NCBI RefSeq assembly: GCF_024346995.1 | Contig: NZ_AP024887.1 | Location: 1,984,001-2,048,000 of the forward strand | From: Vibrio palustris | Lineage (GTDB): Bacteria; Pseudomonadota; Gammaproteobacteria; Enterobacterales; Vibrionaceae | Length of the DNA: 64,000 bases | Direction: 5' to 3' | In this document: in pieces, positions 7,913 to 15,455 of the stretch | How positions within the stretch are numbered: the first letter of the stretch is position 1 | Layout: each line of letters starts with the position of its first letter | Notes under the pieces: model-generated | The model's input: the letters and a program-made list of their open reading frames with translations, nothing else | The model's database searches: none | What the model was told of the DNA's origin: nothing | Translations under genes and position numbers: made by a program

Positions 7913-7980
7913 GAATAAGTCATAAGTGAAGAGGCTTCGCCATGCTTGCATGGTGGGCCTACTTCACACATCCTGCCCGC
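7913..7980. other. oriT: IncP-type origin of transfer (oriT) with nic site
   Basis: The block closely resembles RP4 oriT as I remember it. An arm AAGTGAAGAGGC (about 7924-7935) is followed by a short stem around CCATGCTTGCATGG. Then come GGTGGGCCTACTTCAC (7952-7967) and the nic core ATCCTGCCCG (7970-7979). AGTGAAG and the later CTTCAC form the imperfect inverted repeat bound by TraJ. By analogy with RP4, cleavage would fall after the G of ATCCTG, near 7975. It lies directly upstream of traJ, exactly where the IncP layout predicts. Confidence 0.88.
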
Positions 7981-8245
7981 ATATCAGCATTGGTTTTAGC
8001 AAGGTAACCTCTGCATACAAGTCTGCATTTCTGTGTATTTTCCTGTTTTGCCTGCTCGGTAATCTGTTTATATAAAAAGCCGATAGTTACAGCACTCTTA
8101 TAACGACTGAATAGCGCTGAAATAGCGGTCTTACAGTAATTTATGTGTGTTGGCTTTACTCAATATCACGACACCGAAAAGCACAGCTTTCCTTACACTT
8201 TCCGATCTAGGCTAAATTCAAAGCCTTCGTGTTTAACTGCCCCTC
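7981..8245. other. Noncoding stretch between oriT and oriV
   Basis: No credible gene is seen here. In RP4 traK lies on this side of oriT, but no traK-like reading frame is present, so the relaxosome is reduced to TraI and TraJ. The sequence becomes gradually more A/T-rich toward the replication origin. Confidence 0.5.
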
Positions 8246-8593
8246 AAGTGTCAATAAATGTTTAAACGCCAAGGTAATTAAAATAAAAATACTTTATTTT
8301 TCATAACGTTAAAAATACATAACTTCCCAAAAAATGATTTCATTGACACTTTTGAGCAACTTATTTATCAAAGTTATCCACAATATTTGTTTGTTCAACT
8401 ACAGGTTTATTTTTTTATATAGGTATACCTACAGGAAAGTACTATAGGGGGATCTACAACCACCTGTTATTAAAAAACTTTTTGGTACTTCGCGGGACAG
8501 AACATGCGCACTCCGGGACAAAACATGCGTAAGCCGGGACAGAACATGCGCAAAATACCCCCTTTAAAGCGGGACAGAACATGCGTGGATAAC
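8246..8593. other. oriV: Probable plasmid-type replication origin (oriV)
   Basis: Several origin elements sit together. A very A/T-rich stretch (8270-8340 and again 8400-8440) is bracketed by the 10-base inverted repeat AAGTGTCAAT (8246-8255) and ATTGACACTT (8342-8351). There is a perfect DnaA box TTATCCACA at 8374-8382, and a second with one mismatch on the other strand at 8584-8592. Four iterons occupy 8493-8585. The region follows the 3' end of repA. Together these indicate that the element can, or once could, replicate autonomously. Confidence 0.78.
8493..8585. repeat. Four direct repeats (iterons) of RepA binding type
   Basis: The 16-base unit CGGGACAGAACATGCG occurs at 8493-8508, 8514-8529 (one change, ACAAAACATG), 8535-8550 and 8570-8585. 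The first three start exactly 21 bases apart, two helical turns, so bound initiator molecules would lie on one face. The fourth is offset by 35 bases. This is the classic arrangement for an iteron-regulated plasmid origin. Confidence 0.9.
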
Positions 8594-8658
8594 TTTCTAA
8601 ATACCCAGGCTTAATAACATCAAGAATGGTGCGTACATACTGTTTCATGCCGCTCACT

Positions 8659-9654
8659 CTATCGCTTTGTCCGTCGAGGTACTTGAGGAGCACTAGGCTT
8701 CAAAAGCAATCCTTTTTGAGTTGGAGTAGCATCTAGCTCTGGCCATGCATATTGAACCTTTTTAAGCCCATCGAGAAACCGTTTTCTGAAATCTCGATGC
8801 CCCTGAGAAGTATTAGGATAATTGGCTCCTATTTGGTCCATTAGCCCTTCCCAAGGAATGACTGTTGAACGTTTTAAATAGCTGACTCGGTATGTTGCCC
8901 AGCAATATATATCAAGAGCCATAGGAGAGCGCTTAATCAACCGCAAAACCCTCATATCTAGAGGAACTGGTTTATCTGTTATCAGTTGAAAAAACTTTGG
9001 CGACAGATCTACCCAAGAGCCCCATAATGAATTTTGATCTGGATGCTTTGTGCTCCACCATATATGTGAAACATCCGCCACTCTGGCACCAATCTCATCC
9101 TCAGCAATATATTCATCACCTTCATTATGTTCCGTAAACATAACGCTAATGGTGGTTTTAAAAAGTTTGCCCATCTGCTCACGCAAACGCGGAATAGAAC
9201 CATCTTTCCCCCCAGTTCCCGATAACCCTAGTTCGGCCATAAAACTTCTCTGAGAATTCCCTAATTCAAGCCTGCGCGCCTCTGCCTCATCGATATAACC
9301 TTTATCCAATCTGGACTTGTTTCTTACTGCTTGAGTGGTCATCCAAACCAGAAGCAAACGTGCATAGCAACCATAAGGCAAACCTACCGATGAGGGGGCC
9401 ATCATGTGCATTGTGAAATTACCATTCTTACGACTCCACTCATTCGATTGGGGTTTGCTATGCGGTATGGTTGCTTGAATCAAAAGCCGAGCGATAAAAC
9501 CGAGTTCATTAGCCTCCTGAGCACTGCACTCCTGGATTGCTATGATGTTGTCGATATATTTCGTGCTTAGCTCTAGCTTACCGCTGGCACCCGAGGCACT
9601 TTTTTGCCGAGTGGTTCCCCTAGCCTGAACATCCGTTACATCTTTGATCGTCAT
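8659..9654 (-). CDS. repA: Plasmid replication initiator RepA
   Basis: This 331-residue protein resembles the RepA_C family of plasmid initiators. Recognisable stretches are GLPYGCYARLLLVWMTTQAV, then LGNSQRSFMAELGLSGTGG, and later MRVLRLIKRSPMALDIYCWATYR, a winged-helix-like region with an RLIKRSPMALDIY core. Initiators of this kind bind iterons; four are found just past its stop codon. It starts 12 bases after alpA and is probably cotranscribed with it, so AlpA may set its expression. A replication gene in an integrated element may raise copy number after excision or help maintain the excised circle. Confidence 0.88.
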   Translation of the reverse strand: MTIKDVTDVQARGTTRQKSASGASGKLELSTKYIDNIIAIQECSAQEANELGFIARLLIQATIPHSKPQSNEWSRKNGNFTMHMMAPSSVGLPYGCYARLLLVWMTTQAVRNKSRLDKGYIDEAEARRLELGNSQRSFMAELGLSGTGGKDGSIPRLREQMGKLFKTTISVMFTEHNEGDEYIAEDEIGARVADVSHIWWSTKHPDQNSLWGSWVDLSPKFFQLITDKPVPLDMRVLRLIKRSPMALDIYCWATYRVSYLKRSTVIPWEGLMDQIGANYPNTSQGHRDFRKRFLDGLKKVQYAWPELDATPTQKGLLLKPSAPQVPRRTKR

Positions 9655-9666
9655 ATGAACTCAGAC

Positions 9667-9894
9667 TTACCAAATAAAACCGGGTCTTGCGGCTTTTAAC
9701 GCAGATCTGCGCTTTTCTTCTATCCAGTTCTCCACTTCAGCTAGGTCCCAAGCAACACTTCGGCTGGTCAGAACAATACGACGAGGAAACTCACCACGCT
9801 GTTCCAGGTTATAGATTGTTCGATCAGACAAAGGGATCATGCTGAGTAAGGTCTTGCGATTAATCAGCGTTTTGTTTGTCATTGATGGATTCAT
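9667..9894 (-). CDS. alpA: AlpA-family DNA-binding regulator
   Basis: This 75-residue protein has a MerR-like helix-turn-helix of the AlpA/phage-regulator type: LINRKTLLSMIPLSDRTIYN, then RGEFPRRIVLTSRSVAWDLAEVENWIEEKR. AlpA proteins in P4-like elements control integrase or excision genes and can act as excisionases. An AAGGAG lies 8 bases before the ATG. It is followed 12 bases later by repA and is divergent from the 9980 gene, so it may regulate both directions. Confidence 0.85.
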   Translation of the reverse strand: MNPSMTNKTLINRKTLLSMIPLSDRTIYNLEQRGEFPRRIVLTSRSVAWDLAEVENWIEEKRRSALKAARPGFIW

Positions 9895-9979
9895 AACCTT
9901 CTCCTTTTCAACATTCTTGGGTTGATAATGCCAGGAGTTGCCTGTAGATTAGACCAATCATTGGACAAAAAAGTGGGAT
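9895..9979. promoter_or_regulatory. Divergent control region between alpA and the 9980 gene
   Basis: These 85 bases must hold promoters for alpA-repA on the left and the 9980 gene on the right. I see the alpA ribosome site (AAGGAG) at one end. The palindrome-like CCAATCATTGG sits around 9955-9965, close to the other gene's start, and is a possible operator. No consensus promoter stands out. Confidence 0.4.
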
Positions 9980-11056
9980 ATGAAAATATTTGAAACTGAG
10001 GTAGATGCGTCAGAACGACTAGGTCAGTTTTATATCCCTGTATGGGAGAATTCTGATAAGTCTGTAGCAAATGCCATTCGCATTTTTAGGGAGAAATGGC
10101 ATTCATACTCGGAAGAGTCTAAAAGCCACAGCATCATAAACTTGATTAAACAGGTGATTGATCCCGTGGTATCGGAATACTTGAGTAGCCTTCCAAACCA
10201 GTATTTGTCCTATTGCTCTATCTCAAGAGAAAAGTGTAACTATAGTGATCTCATCAAGTTGAGAGGTTTTCGTTATACGGCCGACCAAATTCACTTTTAT
10301 TTACGCGACTTTGTTGAGAAGAGCTCCCACACAGAGCAAGACATACTATTCATATCGACTCAAGATATGCTCAAATCATTGTTTATGATTTGTGAAGGAA
10401 AGAAACCTCATAGATCAAAACTAGCGCCTGATATCAGTTTAAAAGCGGATAAAAAAACACGACTGTGTGCCTTGTGTGGGAACCCAACAGAGTTTTCACA
10501 GTTCATGCACACATGGACAAAACACGGATATATTGAGAGAGAAAACAATGATCATGACAATGCTAAAGACAATGATGAAAAAGAAGGAAAGAAAAAGCGA
10601 CCAGATCTGAGTACGAATTACTGTCTAAACCATCGTCCCAAGCTTCATGGCCGATGGAACTCTCTATATAAGCAAGCCAAGCGCTCTACAGAACAATTTG
10701 AGAAAGAAGTCTTGAGATTACGACGCCAAATAGCTCATCCAGACCGTCATAACGCTAAGTCCGGAGATAGATTAATTGATGAGTACTTTTATCACTTCAT
10801 GCTGAACTCTTCACTGGCCCCAACTAATGTACCCGAACTACGCAATTTAGCGCGCAAGATGGTAGATTATCGGATAACGGACAATAAAAAGCGCATGCTG
10901 GTTCTTCGCAAACAGAACAAATCTAATGAAAATATTGGTATATTGCTGGGTGAAATCACGGGTAAGCCTTTGTCAAACCAAGCTGTGTCTAAGGCCTTGG
11001 GAACTATTCGAGAAGAATTTCAGCTACCAACGTTCAAAATTAATGAGAAACTTTAG
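9980..11056 (+). CDS. Unrecognised protein with a Cys/His cluster and HTH-like C-terminus
   Basis: I do not recognise this 358-residue protein. Residues ~155-220 hold CALCGNPTEF and, about 45 residues later, NYCLNHRPKLHG, giving a C-x2-C ... C-x2-H set that could bind zinc. The intervening stretch is very charged (NDHDNAKDNDEKEGKKKR). It is followed by a basic helical segment (LYKQAKRSTEQFEKEVLRLRRQ). The last ~50 residues (LRKQNKSNENIGILLGEITG, then PLSNQAVSKALGTIREEF) look like a helix-turn-helix. It is transcribed away from alpA and toward the ABC-3C operon, which begins ~130 bases later. It could be a regulator of that operon or an element maintenance factor. Function is unknown. Confidence 0.6.
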   Translation: MKIFETEVDASERLGQFYIPVWENSDKSVANAIRIFREKWHSYSEESKSHSIINLIKQVIDPVVSEYLSSLPNQYLSYCSISREKCNYSDLIKLRGFRYTADQIHFYLRDFVEKSSHTEQDILFISTQDMLKSLFMICEGKKPHRSKLAPDISLKADKKTRLCALCGNPTEFSQFMHTWTKHGYIERENNDHDNAKDNDEKEGKKKRPDLSTNYCLNHRPKLHGRWNSLYKQAKRSTEQFEKEVLRLRRQIAHPDRHNAKSGDRLIDEYFYHFMLNSSLAPTNVPELRNLARKMVDYRITDNKKRMLVLRKQNKSNENIGILLGEITGKPLSNQAVSKALGTIREEFQLPTFKINEKL

Positions 11057-11094
11057 CCGCTAAAATCCAACCAATTTATATAAATAGCACTAAA

Positions 11095-11120
11095 AGGCTG
11101 CGCCACCCTCTAGGTGGACA
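11095..11120. other. Small hairpin after the 9980 gene
   Basis: CCACC-CTCTA-GGTGG (about 11103-11117) forms a short stem in the gap before the ABC-3C operon. There is no T-tract after it, so it may be a weak terminator or part of the operon leader rather than a real stop. Confidence 0.3.
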
Positions 11121-11189
11121 ATGCGTTACAACTACTAACTTCACGATATTTTCACCAATTGGTTGATAGTTATGTGTTTATGGAAGAGA

Positions 11190-12206
11190 ATGTATCAAAA
11201 CCGAATGCAACTTGATGCTATGAAATACAACTATTCTGAAATATCTCCCAAACAATTTGAGTCGTTGGTTATTCAACTATGTTATAAGTTATTGGGCTAC
11301 GGCACTAAAACCTTTGCAGATGGAGCTGATGGAGGTCGAGATGCTCGGTTTGACGGTAAAGCCACAGATATACCTAGCTATAGGGATCCATGGACAGGCT
11401 TAACAATCATTCAGGCGAAGCATACCACCGAGTATAATAAAAAGTTTTCAGACAACGACTTTTTCGGTTCTAAAAGCTCTATCGTGAATGAAGAAGTCGA
11501 AAAAATGAGAAAGTTGATTTTAGAAGATGGTATGAAAAACTACATGCTATTCGCTAATAGAAAGTTACCAGCAAATGCTCATGAAGAAATTTTAGACTAT
11601 ATGTCGAATCAAACCGGCCTGGAAAAAAGAAATATAGTCCTACTTGGAGTTGAAGACATTGAAAATTATTTAAAGGCTTTTCCTGACATTCCTGAAAAAG
11701 TAGATCTAAATGCTTTTGATATGCCTCTAAATATAGAACCAGATGAGCTTGCGGATGTGATTATTCGCATTAAAAATGAAATAACAAACATTAATGAACT
11801 AGTTAATACCAAACCAGAAAAAACCATAGAAAATATTAAAAGAACATCTTTAGAAAAGAAAAACAAAATTAATAATTTAAATTCAAGTTATTCTAAGATA
11901 ATTGAAAACAAAATGATTGCCTTTAATGAAATAAGCGACTTCTTGTCTAGACCCGAAAACTCAGAGTTTCAGGAAAAATATTTAGAGTGCAAATCAGAGT
12001 TAGACGAAAAAATCAGAGCAATAAAAAAACCAACACATGAATTCAATTACATAATTGAAAAAATTTATGATCTAATAATATCTAGAGACCAAGACTGTAA
12101 AACCAACAAAAGATTAACAAAACTAATGCTACACTATATGTATTACATTTGTGATATAGGTGAAGTGGAAAGTGAAAAGGATGGCATTTATGCTATTACA
12201 GCCTAA
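11190..12206 (+). CDS. ABC-3C effector: Mrr-like nuclease domain plus ABC-3C C-terminal domain
   Basis: The N-terminal ~150 residues look like a restriction-endonuclease (Mrr-type PD-(D/E)xK) fold. QFESLVIQLCYKLLGYG leads into the ADGADGGRDARFDG motif, whose GRD aspartate is the likely metal ligand, and then LTIIQAKHT, the QxK motif. Later strands follow (NYMLFANRKLP, NIVLLGVEDIENYL). A charged linker with helices leads to a C-terminal ~110 residues ending LMLHYMYYICDIGEVE. This matches the C-terminal domain that ties effectors to ABC-three-component systems. The start is ambiguous (TTG 11163, ATG 11190, 11205 or 11220); I chose 11190 for its GGAAGAGA upstream, and the domain itself begins by 11220. 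It overlaps the next gene. The DNA is strikingly A/T-rich. Presumed DNA-cleaving defence effector. Confidence 0.78.
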   Translation: MYQNRMQLDAMKYNYSEISPKQFESLVIQLCYKLLGYGTKTFADGADGGRDARFDGKATDIPSYRDPWTGLTIIQAKHTTEYNKKFSDNDFFGSKSSIVNEEVEKMRKLILEDGMKNYMLFANRKLPANAHEEILDYMSNQTGLEKRNIVLLGVEDIENYLKAFPDIPEKVDLNAFDMPLNIEPDELADVIIRIKNEITNINELVNTKPEKTIENIKRTSLEKKNKINNLNSSYSKIIENKMIAFNEISDFLSRPENSEFQEKYLECKSELDEKIRAIKKPTHEFNYIIEKIYDLIISRDQDCKTNKRLTKLMLHYMYYICDIGEVESEKDGIYAITA

Positions 12207-12429
12207 TAAGAACTCTCATCCTGATTTGACTGTTTTAGCTGTATCTTCTTTTTTGCTAAAGCGGATAAAATATAAAAAAGTTGAGCCTTACAGCAACTTA
12301 TACGAAGAACTAAAAAAGAAGAATGAAAAGGCGATATATCTTTTGGATCTATCATTGGAGTTTTTATTTATTCTTGGTTTAATTGAATATCATGAAAAAA
12401 ATGACTTAGTTGAGTATATAGGAAAATGA
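12190..12429 (+). CDS. ABC-3C middle component (MC6-like)
   Basis: This small 79-residue protein begins MLLQPNKNSHPDLTVLAVSS, which fits the N-terminus (leucine run, P, HPD, then helix) of middle components in ABC-three-component systems. The rest (LLKRIKYKK ... YLLDLSLEFLFILGLIEYHE) is helical with a probable winged-helix-like end. The ATG at 12190 has AGGA 8 bases upstream, better than GTG 12160 or ATG 12181. It overlaps the effector gene by 17 bases and the ATPase gene by 4 (ATGA), the tight coupling of subunits made in fixed ratio. The MC6 subtype is my best guess from memory of the family. Confidence 0.7.
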   Translation: MLLQPNKNSHPDLTVLAVSSFLLKRIKYKKVEPYSNLYEELKKKNEKAIYLLDLSLEFLFILGLIEYHEKNDLVEYIGK

Positions 12430-14213
12430 AATTAACTAAAATCTACTCAAACAAAAATAACATATTTAATCCTATTACATTTAATGAAGGATTCAATGTT
12501 GTATTTGCAGAAATAAAACTTCGTGAAAATCAGGATAAGGACACCCATAATCTTGGAAAAAGCAGATTAATGGACCTAATTGATTATTGTTTATTAAAAG
12601 AAAGAAAGCCTTCATTCTTTCTATTTAAATACTTTGAAAAATTTAAGAATTTTGTGTTTTTTTTAGAATTAAAGTTAAACAACGGAAAGTACTTAACTGT
12701 AAAAAGATCTGTATCATCCAACACAAAAATATCGATAAAAATACACAAAGAAAAAGAACAAGACTTCACCTTATCAAGTGATAAGTTCTGGGATTATTTC
12801 GATATACCTATTGATACAGCGAAGTTAATTCTGGATGCAAACTTTAATTTAAAAAGTATATCTCCATGGGACTATCGAACTGCAATTAATTATGCTCTAA
12901 GAAATCAAGATGATTTTTCTGATATTTTTAAGTTGAGTAATTTCCTAGGAAGACATCTACACTGGAAGCCATACGTAGGAAAAATCCTCGGTTTTAATGC
13001 GGATAATCTGAAGCGAAACTATGAACTAGCTTATGATATTGAGAAATCAAAAGAACTACTTACGGAATTACGCTTAGATATTGGAGAAATACTAGGAGAC
13101 GAAGAAGAAGTATTAACTGGATTATTGGATATAAAGAATAAAGAATCTGAATCATTACAGAAACAGTTAGACACGTTTAACTTTAATAAGGTAGACACGG
13201 AAAATATAAATAAATTAGTATCAGAAATAGATGAAGACATTTCCGAATTAAACAAAGTAAAGTATTACCTCTCTGCCAATATAAGAAAACTAAACAATAC
13301 ACTAAAAGACGAAAAAATAAACCTGAAAACATCTTTAACCCAAAAACTATTTGAGGAAGCTGGGATAATATTCGATGGACAGATAAAAAAGTCCTATGAT
13401 GATCTAATAGAATTCAAAAGAAAAATAACAACAGAAAGAAAAAAATACGTTAAAGTCAAAGTTAAAGAATTAGAAGACGAGCTTAATCTCGTAACAAATA
13501 AACTTGAAGAATTAAACACATCTCGTTCCAAAAAACTATCATATTTAAATAAAATAGGAACTTTTGATAAATATAAAGAAGTCACATCTATACTTCTTTC
13601 TATTAAAACAGAGATAAATGATATAAATAGAAAGCTTACATTAAGTAAAAAAATAAGTGAAACAGAAGAAAAAATAAACGAAGATGAAAACGAGCAATCG
13701 CTTACAAAAGCGTTAATTAAGGATAACAGAGAAGAGGTAACTAAAGATAAACAAGGTGTTTACAGTTCAATTAAAAATCTATTCTCTATATTTGTTCTAA
13801 GTGTTTTAGATAAGAACGGTTTTATTAGCACTAAACAGAACAAAGAAGGAAACTTAGAGTTCTATGCCGGAATAATGGGTGATACCGGTGAGCAGACAGG
13901 TGAGAGTGATGGTCATTCATATAAAAAGATTCTTTGTATGGGATATGATTTATCAGTTAGCTTTGCTTATTCAAATGCCGACTTCGTTCGGTTTATTTAT
14001 CATGACGGTGGATTAGAAACACTTGATGAACGTAAGAAAAAAGCCTTTTTAAACTTTGTAAGAACTTATTCTGAACTATACGGCATACAGTATATATTAA
14101 CAGTTATTGATTCCGATATGCCATCTGGAGTTAATTTCTCAGACGAGGAAATCGTCCTAAATCTTCACGATAATGGACAAAGTGGACGTCTATTTAAAAT
14201 GCCTTCTTGGTAA
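12426..14213 (+). CDS. DUF2326-type ABC-like ATPase of an ABC-3C system
   Basis: This 595-residue protein has a split ATPase head with a long coiled-coil hairpin (about residues 200-440), like SMC/Rad50-class ABC ATPases. The P-loop is DTHNLGKSRLMDLIDYCL (residues 39-56): the usual first Gly is Asp, but GKS is kept. Near the C-terminus come a glycine/serine-rich signature region and the Walker B-like RFIYHDGGLETLDERKKK, with HDG in place of DE. NLGKS and HD-x-x-x-x-x-x-DER are features I associate with DUF2326. In ABC-3C systems such ATPases are thought to sense invasive nucleoprotein and license the effector. It is followed by a two-way terminator before int. Confidence 0.82.
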   Translation: MKLTKIYSNKNNIFNPITFNEGFNVVFAEIKLRENQDKDTHNLGKSRLMDLIDYCLLKERKPSFFLFKYFEKFKNFVFFLELKLNNGKYLTVKRSVSSNTKISIKIHKEKEQDFTLSSDKFWDYFDIPIDTAKLILDANFNLKSISPWDYRTAINYALRNQDDFSDIFKLSNFLGRHLHWKPYVGKILGFNADNLKRNYELAYDIEKSKELLTELRLDIGEILGDEEEVLTGLLDIKNKESESLQKQLDTFNFNKVDTENINKLVSEIDEDISELNKVKYYLSANIRKLNNTLKDEKINLKTSLTQKLFEEAGIIFDGQIKKSYDDLIEFKRKITTERKKYVKVKVKELEDELNLVTNKLEELNTSRSKKLSYLNKIGTFDKYKEVTSILLSIKTEINDINRKLTLSKKISETEEKINEDENEQSLTKALIKDNREEVTKDKQGVYSSIKNLFSIFVLSVLDKNGFISTKQNKEGNLEFYAGIMGDTGEQTGESDGHSYKKILCMGYDLSVSFAYSNADFVRFIYHDGGLETLDERKKKAFLNFVRTYSELYGIQYILTVIDSDMPSGVNFSDEEIVLNLHDNGQSGRLFKMPSW

Positions 14214-14231
14214 AGTCTGTACCGTAAAATT

Positions 14232-14258
14232 AAAAAGGGGCAGTATATCCCCCTTTTT
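14232..14258. terminator. Bidirectional terminator between the ABC-3C operon and int
   Basis: AAAAAGGGG (14232-14240) pairs with CCCCCTTTTT (14249-14258) across an 8-base loop. It has A- and T-runs on both sides, so it can stop transcription from the rightward defence operon and from the leftward integrase gene. Confidence 0.85.
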
Positions 14259-15455
14259 CTAGGAATATAAATTAACCCACTCGTCAATCATGTCAGCCCA
14301 ATCCTGCAACATGGCCGCGCGCTGTTCTCGGTACTCGGCTTTGTTGTAAACAGCCCTAACCCCTTTCTGCTCATGTGCTAAGCATTTTTCTATCCAATCC
14401 GTATTGTATCCAGCCTCATGCAGTAAAGTACTCGCTGTTCGACGTAAATCATGTGGCCCGAACTTACTTAGTGACTGACCTTCTTTTTGAGCGGCCTTGT
14501 ACGTTAGAGCCAATACACGATTCATTGTCGCACTGCTCATTGGGGCATCGGAGTCATAACGAGAAGGAAGAATGTAATCAGATCCACCAGCAAATGTCTT
14601 CAAGGCAATAAGAATGTCCATCGCCTGGCGTGACAAAAACACCAGGTGAGGCTTTCGTCTTTTCATTCTTTCTTTCGGAATCGTCCACAGCGCTTCGCTA
14701 AAATTAATTTCACTCCAAGTCGCATTGGTTAACTCACTTTTGCGCACCATAGTTAGCAATAGCAATTTTACCGCAGCACGAATCGAAGGCGTGGTTCCTA
14801 CTTTTTCCATATATCGGTACATCAAACCGATCTCAGCTGGTGTTAACGTTCGGTCTCTTGGTTCAAATCGCGCGATACTTGCGGGCCGAACCAGGTCTGC
14901 CGGGTTCTCAACTTTCTGGCCCCGTTCAATTGCCCACCGATACACCTGGAGTACAATATCACGCGTGTGTACAGCCGTTGCGGGTGCTCCACGCTCTACT
15001 ATCGAGTCAGTCAGTGAACGCAGATCTTCATGCGTAATTTCTGTGAGCTTCCAGTTACCAAATTTATCTTTAAGTTCTCGAGCATAAACTGAGCGACGCA
15101 TATCCCGGGTAGAATCGGCCATCTGATAGCCTCGCAGCCATTTTATGGCCCAGGCACCAAAGGTTTCAGCGTCGTTCGTTCTCGCCTTAGCACGGGCTTT
15201 CTCTTTGGCCGGTGACTTTCCATCAATAACCATTCTCTTCGCTTCATTGAGACGCTCACGCGCTTCTGCTAACGTGATGCCCCCTACTCCGTAGCGACCA
15301 AAGGTAATGGTTTCTTGCCTACCATTGATCGAGTAGTTGTAACGAAAGGAGATAGACCCCGCTTTGGTGACAGCAACATAGAGGCCATCACGGTCATTAA
15401 CTTTATATAGTTTATCTTTGGGCTTGAGATTGCGTAGCTTGGTATCAGTCAGCAT
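14259..15455 (-). CDS. int: P4-type tyrosine recombinase (integrase)
   Basis: This 398-residue integrase has the N-terminal DUF4102 arm-binding domain (MLTDTKLRNLKPKDKLYKVN, then DGLYVAV and TFGRYGVGGITLAEARE) and a C-terminal tyrosine recombinase domain. Catalytic residues visible are the Arg in TMVRKSELTNATW, the HDLRRTASTLLHEAGY box, His in LAHEQKGVRAVYN, and the Tyr in AVYNKAEY. It reads in the same direction as guaA and starts about 300 bases from the guaA stop, as expected for an element integrated at the 3' end of guaA, a recognised insertion hotspot. It appears intact. Confidence 0.93.
   Translation of the reverse strand: MLTDTKLRNLKPKDKLYKVNDRDGLYVAVTKAGSISFRYNYSINGRQETITFGRYGVGGITLAEARERLNEAKRMVIDGKSPAKEKARAKARTNDAETFGAWAIKWLRGYQMADSTRDMRRSVYARELKDKFGNWKLTEITHEDLRSLTDSIVERGAPATAVHTRDIVLQVYRWAIERGQKVENPADLVRPASIARFEPRDRTLTPAEIGLMYRYMEKVGTTPSIRAAVKLLLLTMVRKSELTNATWSEINFSEALWTIPKERMKRRKPHLVFLSRQAMDILIALKTFAGGSDYILPSRYDSDAPMSSATMNRVLALTYKAAQKEGQSLSKFGPHDLRRTASTLLHEAGYNTDWIEKCLAHEQKGVRAVYNKAEYREQRAAMLQDWADMIDEWVNLYS

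Noticed and set aside
8454..8693. A 79-codon minus-strand reading frame past repA
   Set aside because: Its cysteine-rich sequence (MFCPAL, CSVPAY, CFVPEC) is just the iterons read as codons, and it overlaps repA. I treat it as noncoding origin DNA.
11163..11189. Upstream TTG start for the ABC-3C effector
   Set aside because: The extra residues have no ribosome site and the domain begins later; ATG 11190 or 11220 is more likely.
12426..14213. Calling the coiled-coil ATPase SMC, RecN or a phage-type ATPase
   Set aside because: It is too short, lacks a hinge, has a degenerate P-loop, and its partners point to ABC-3C instead.
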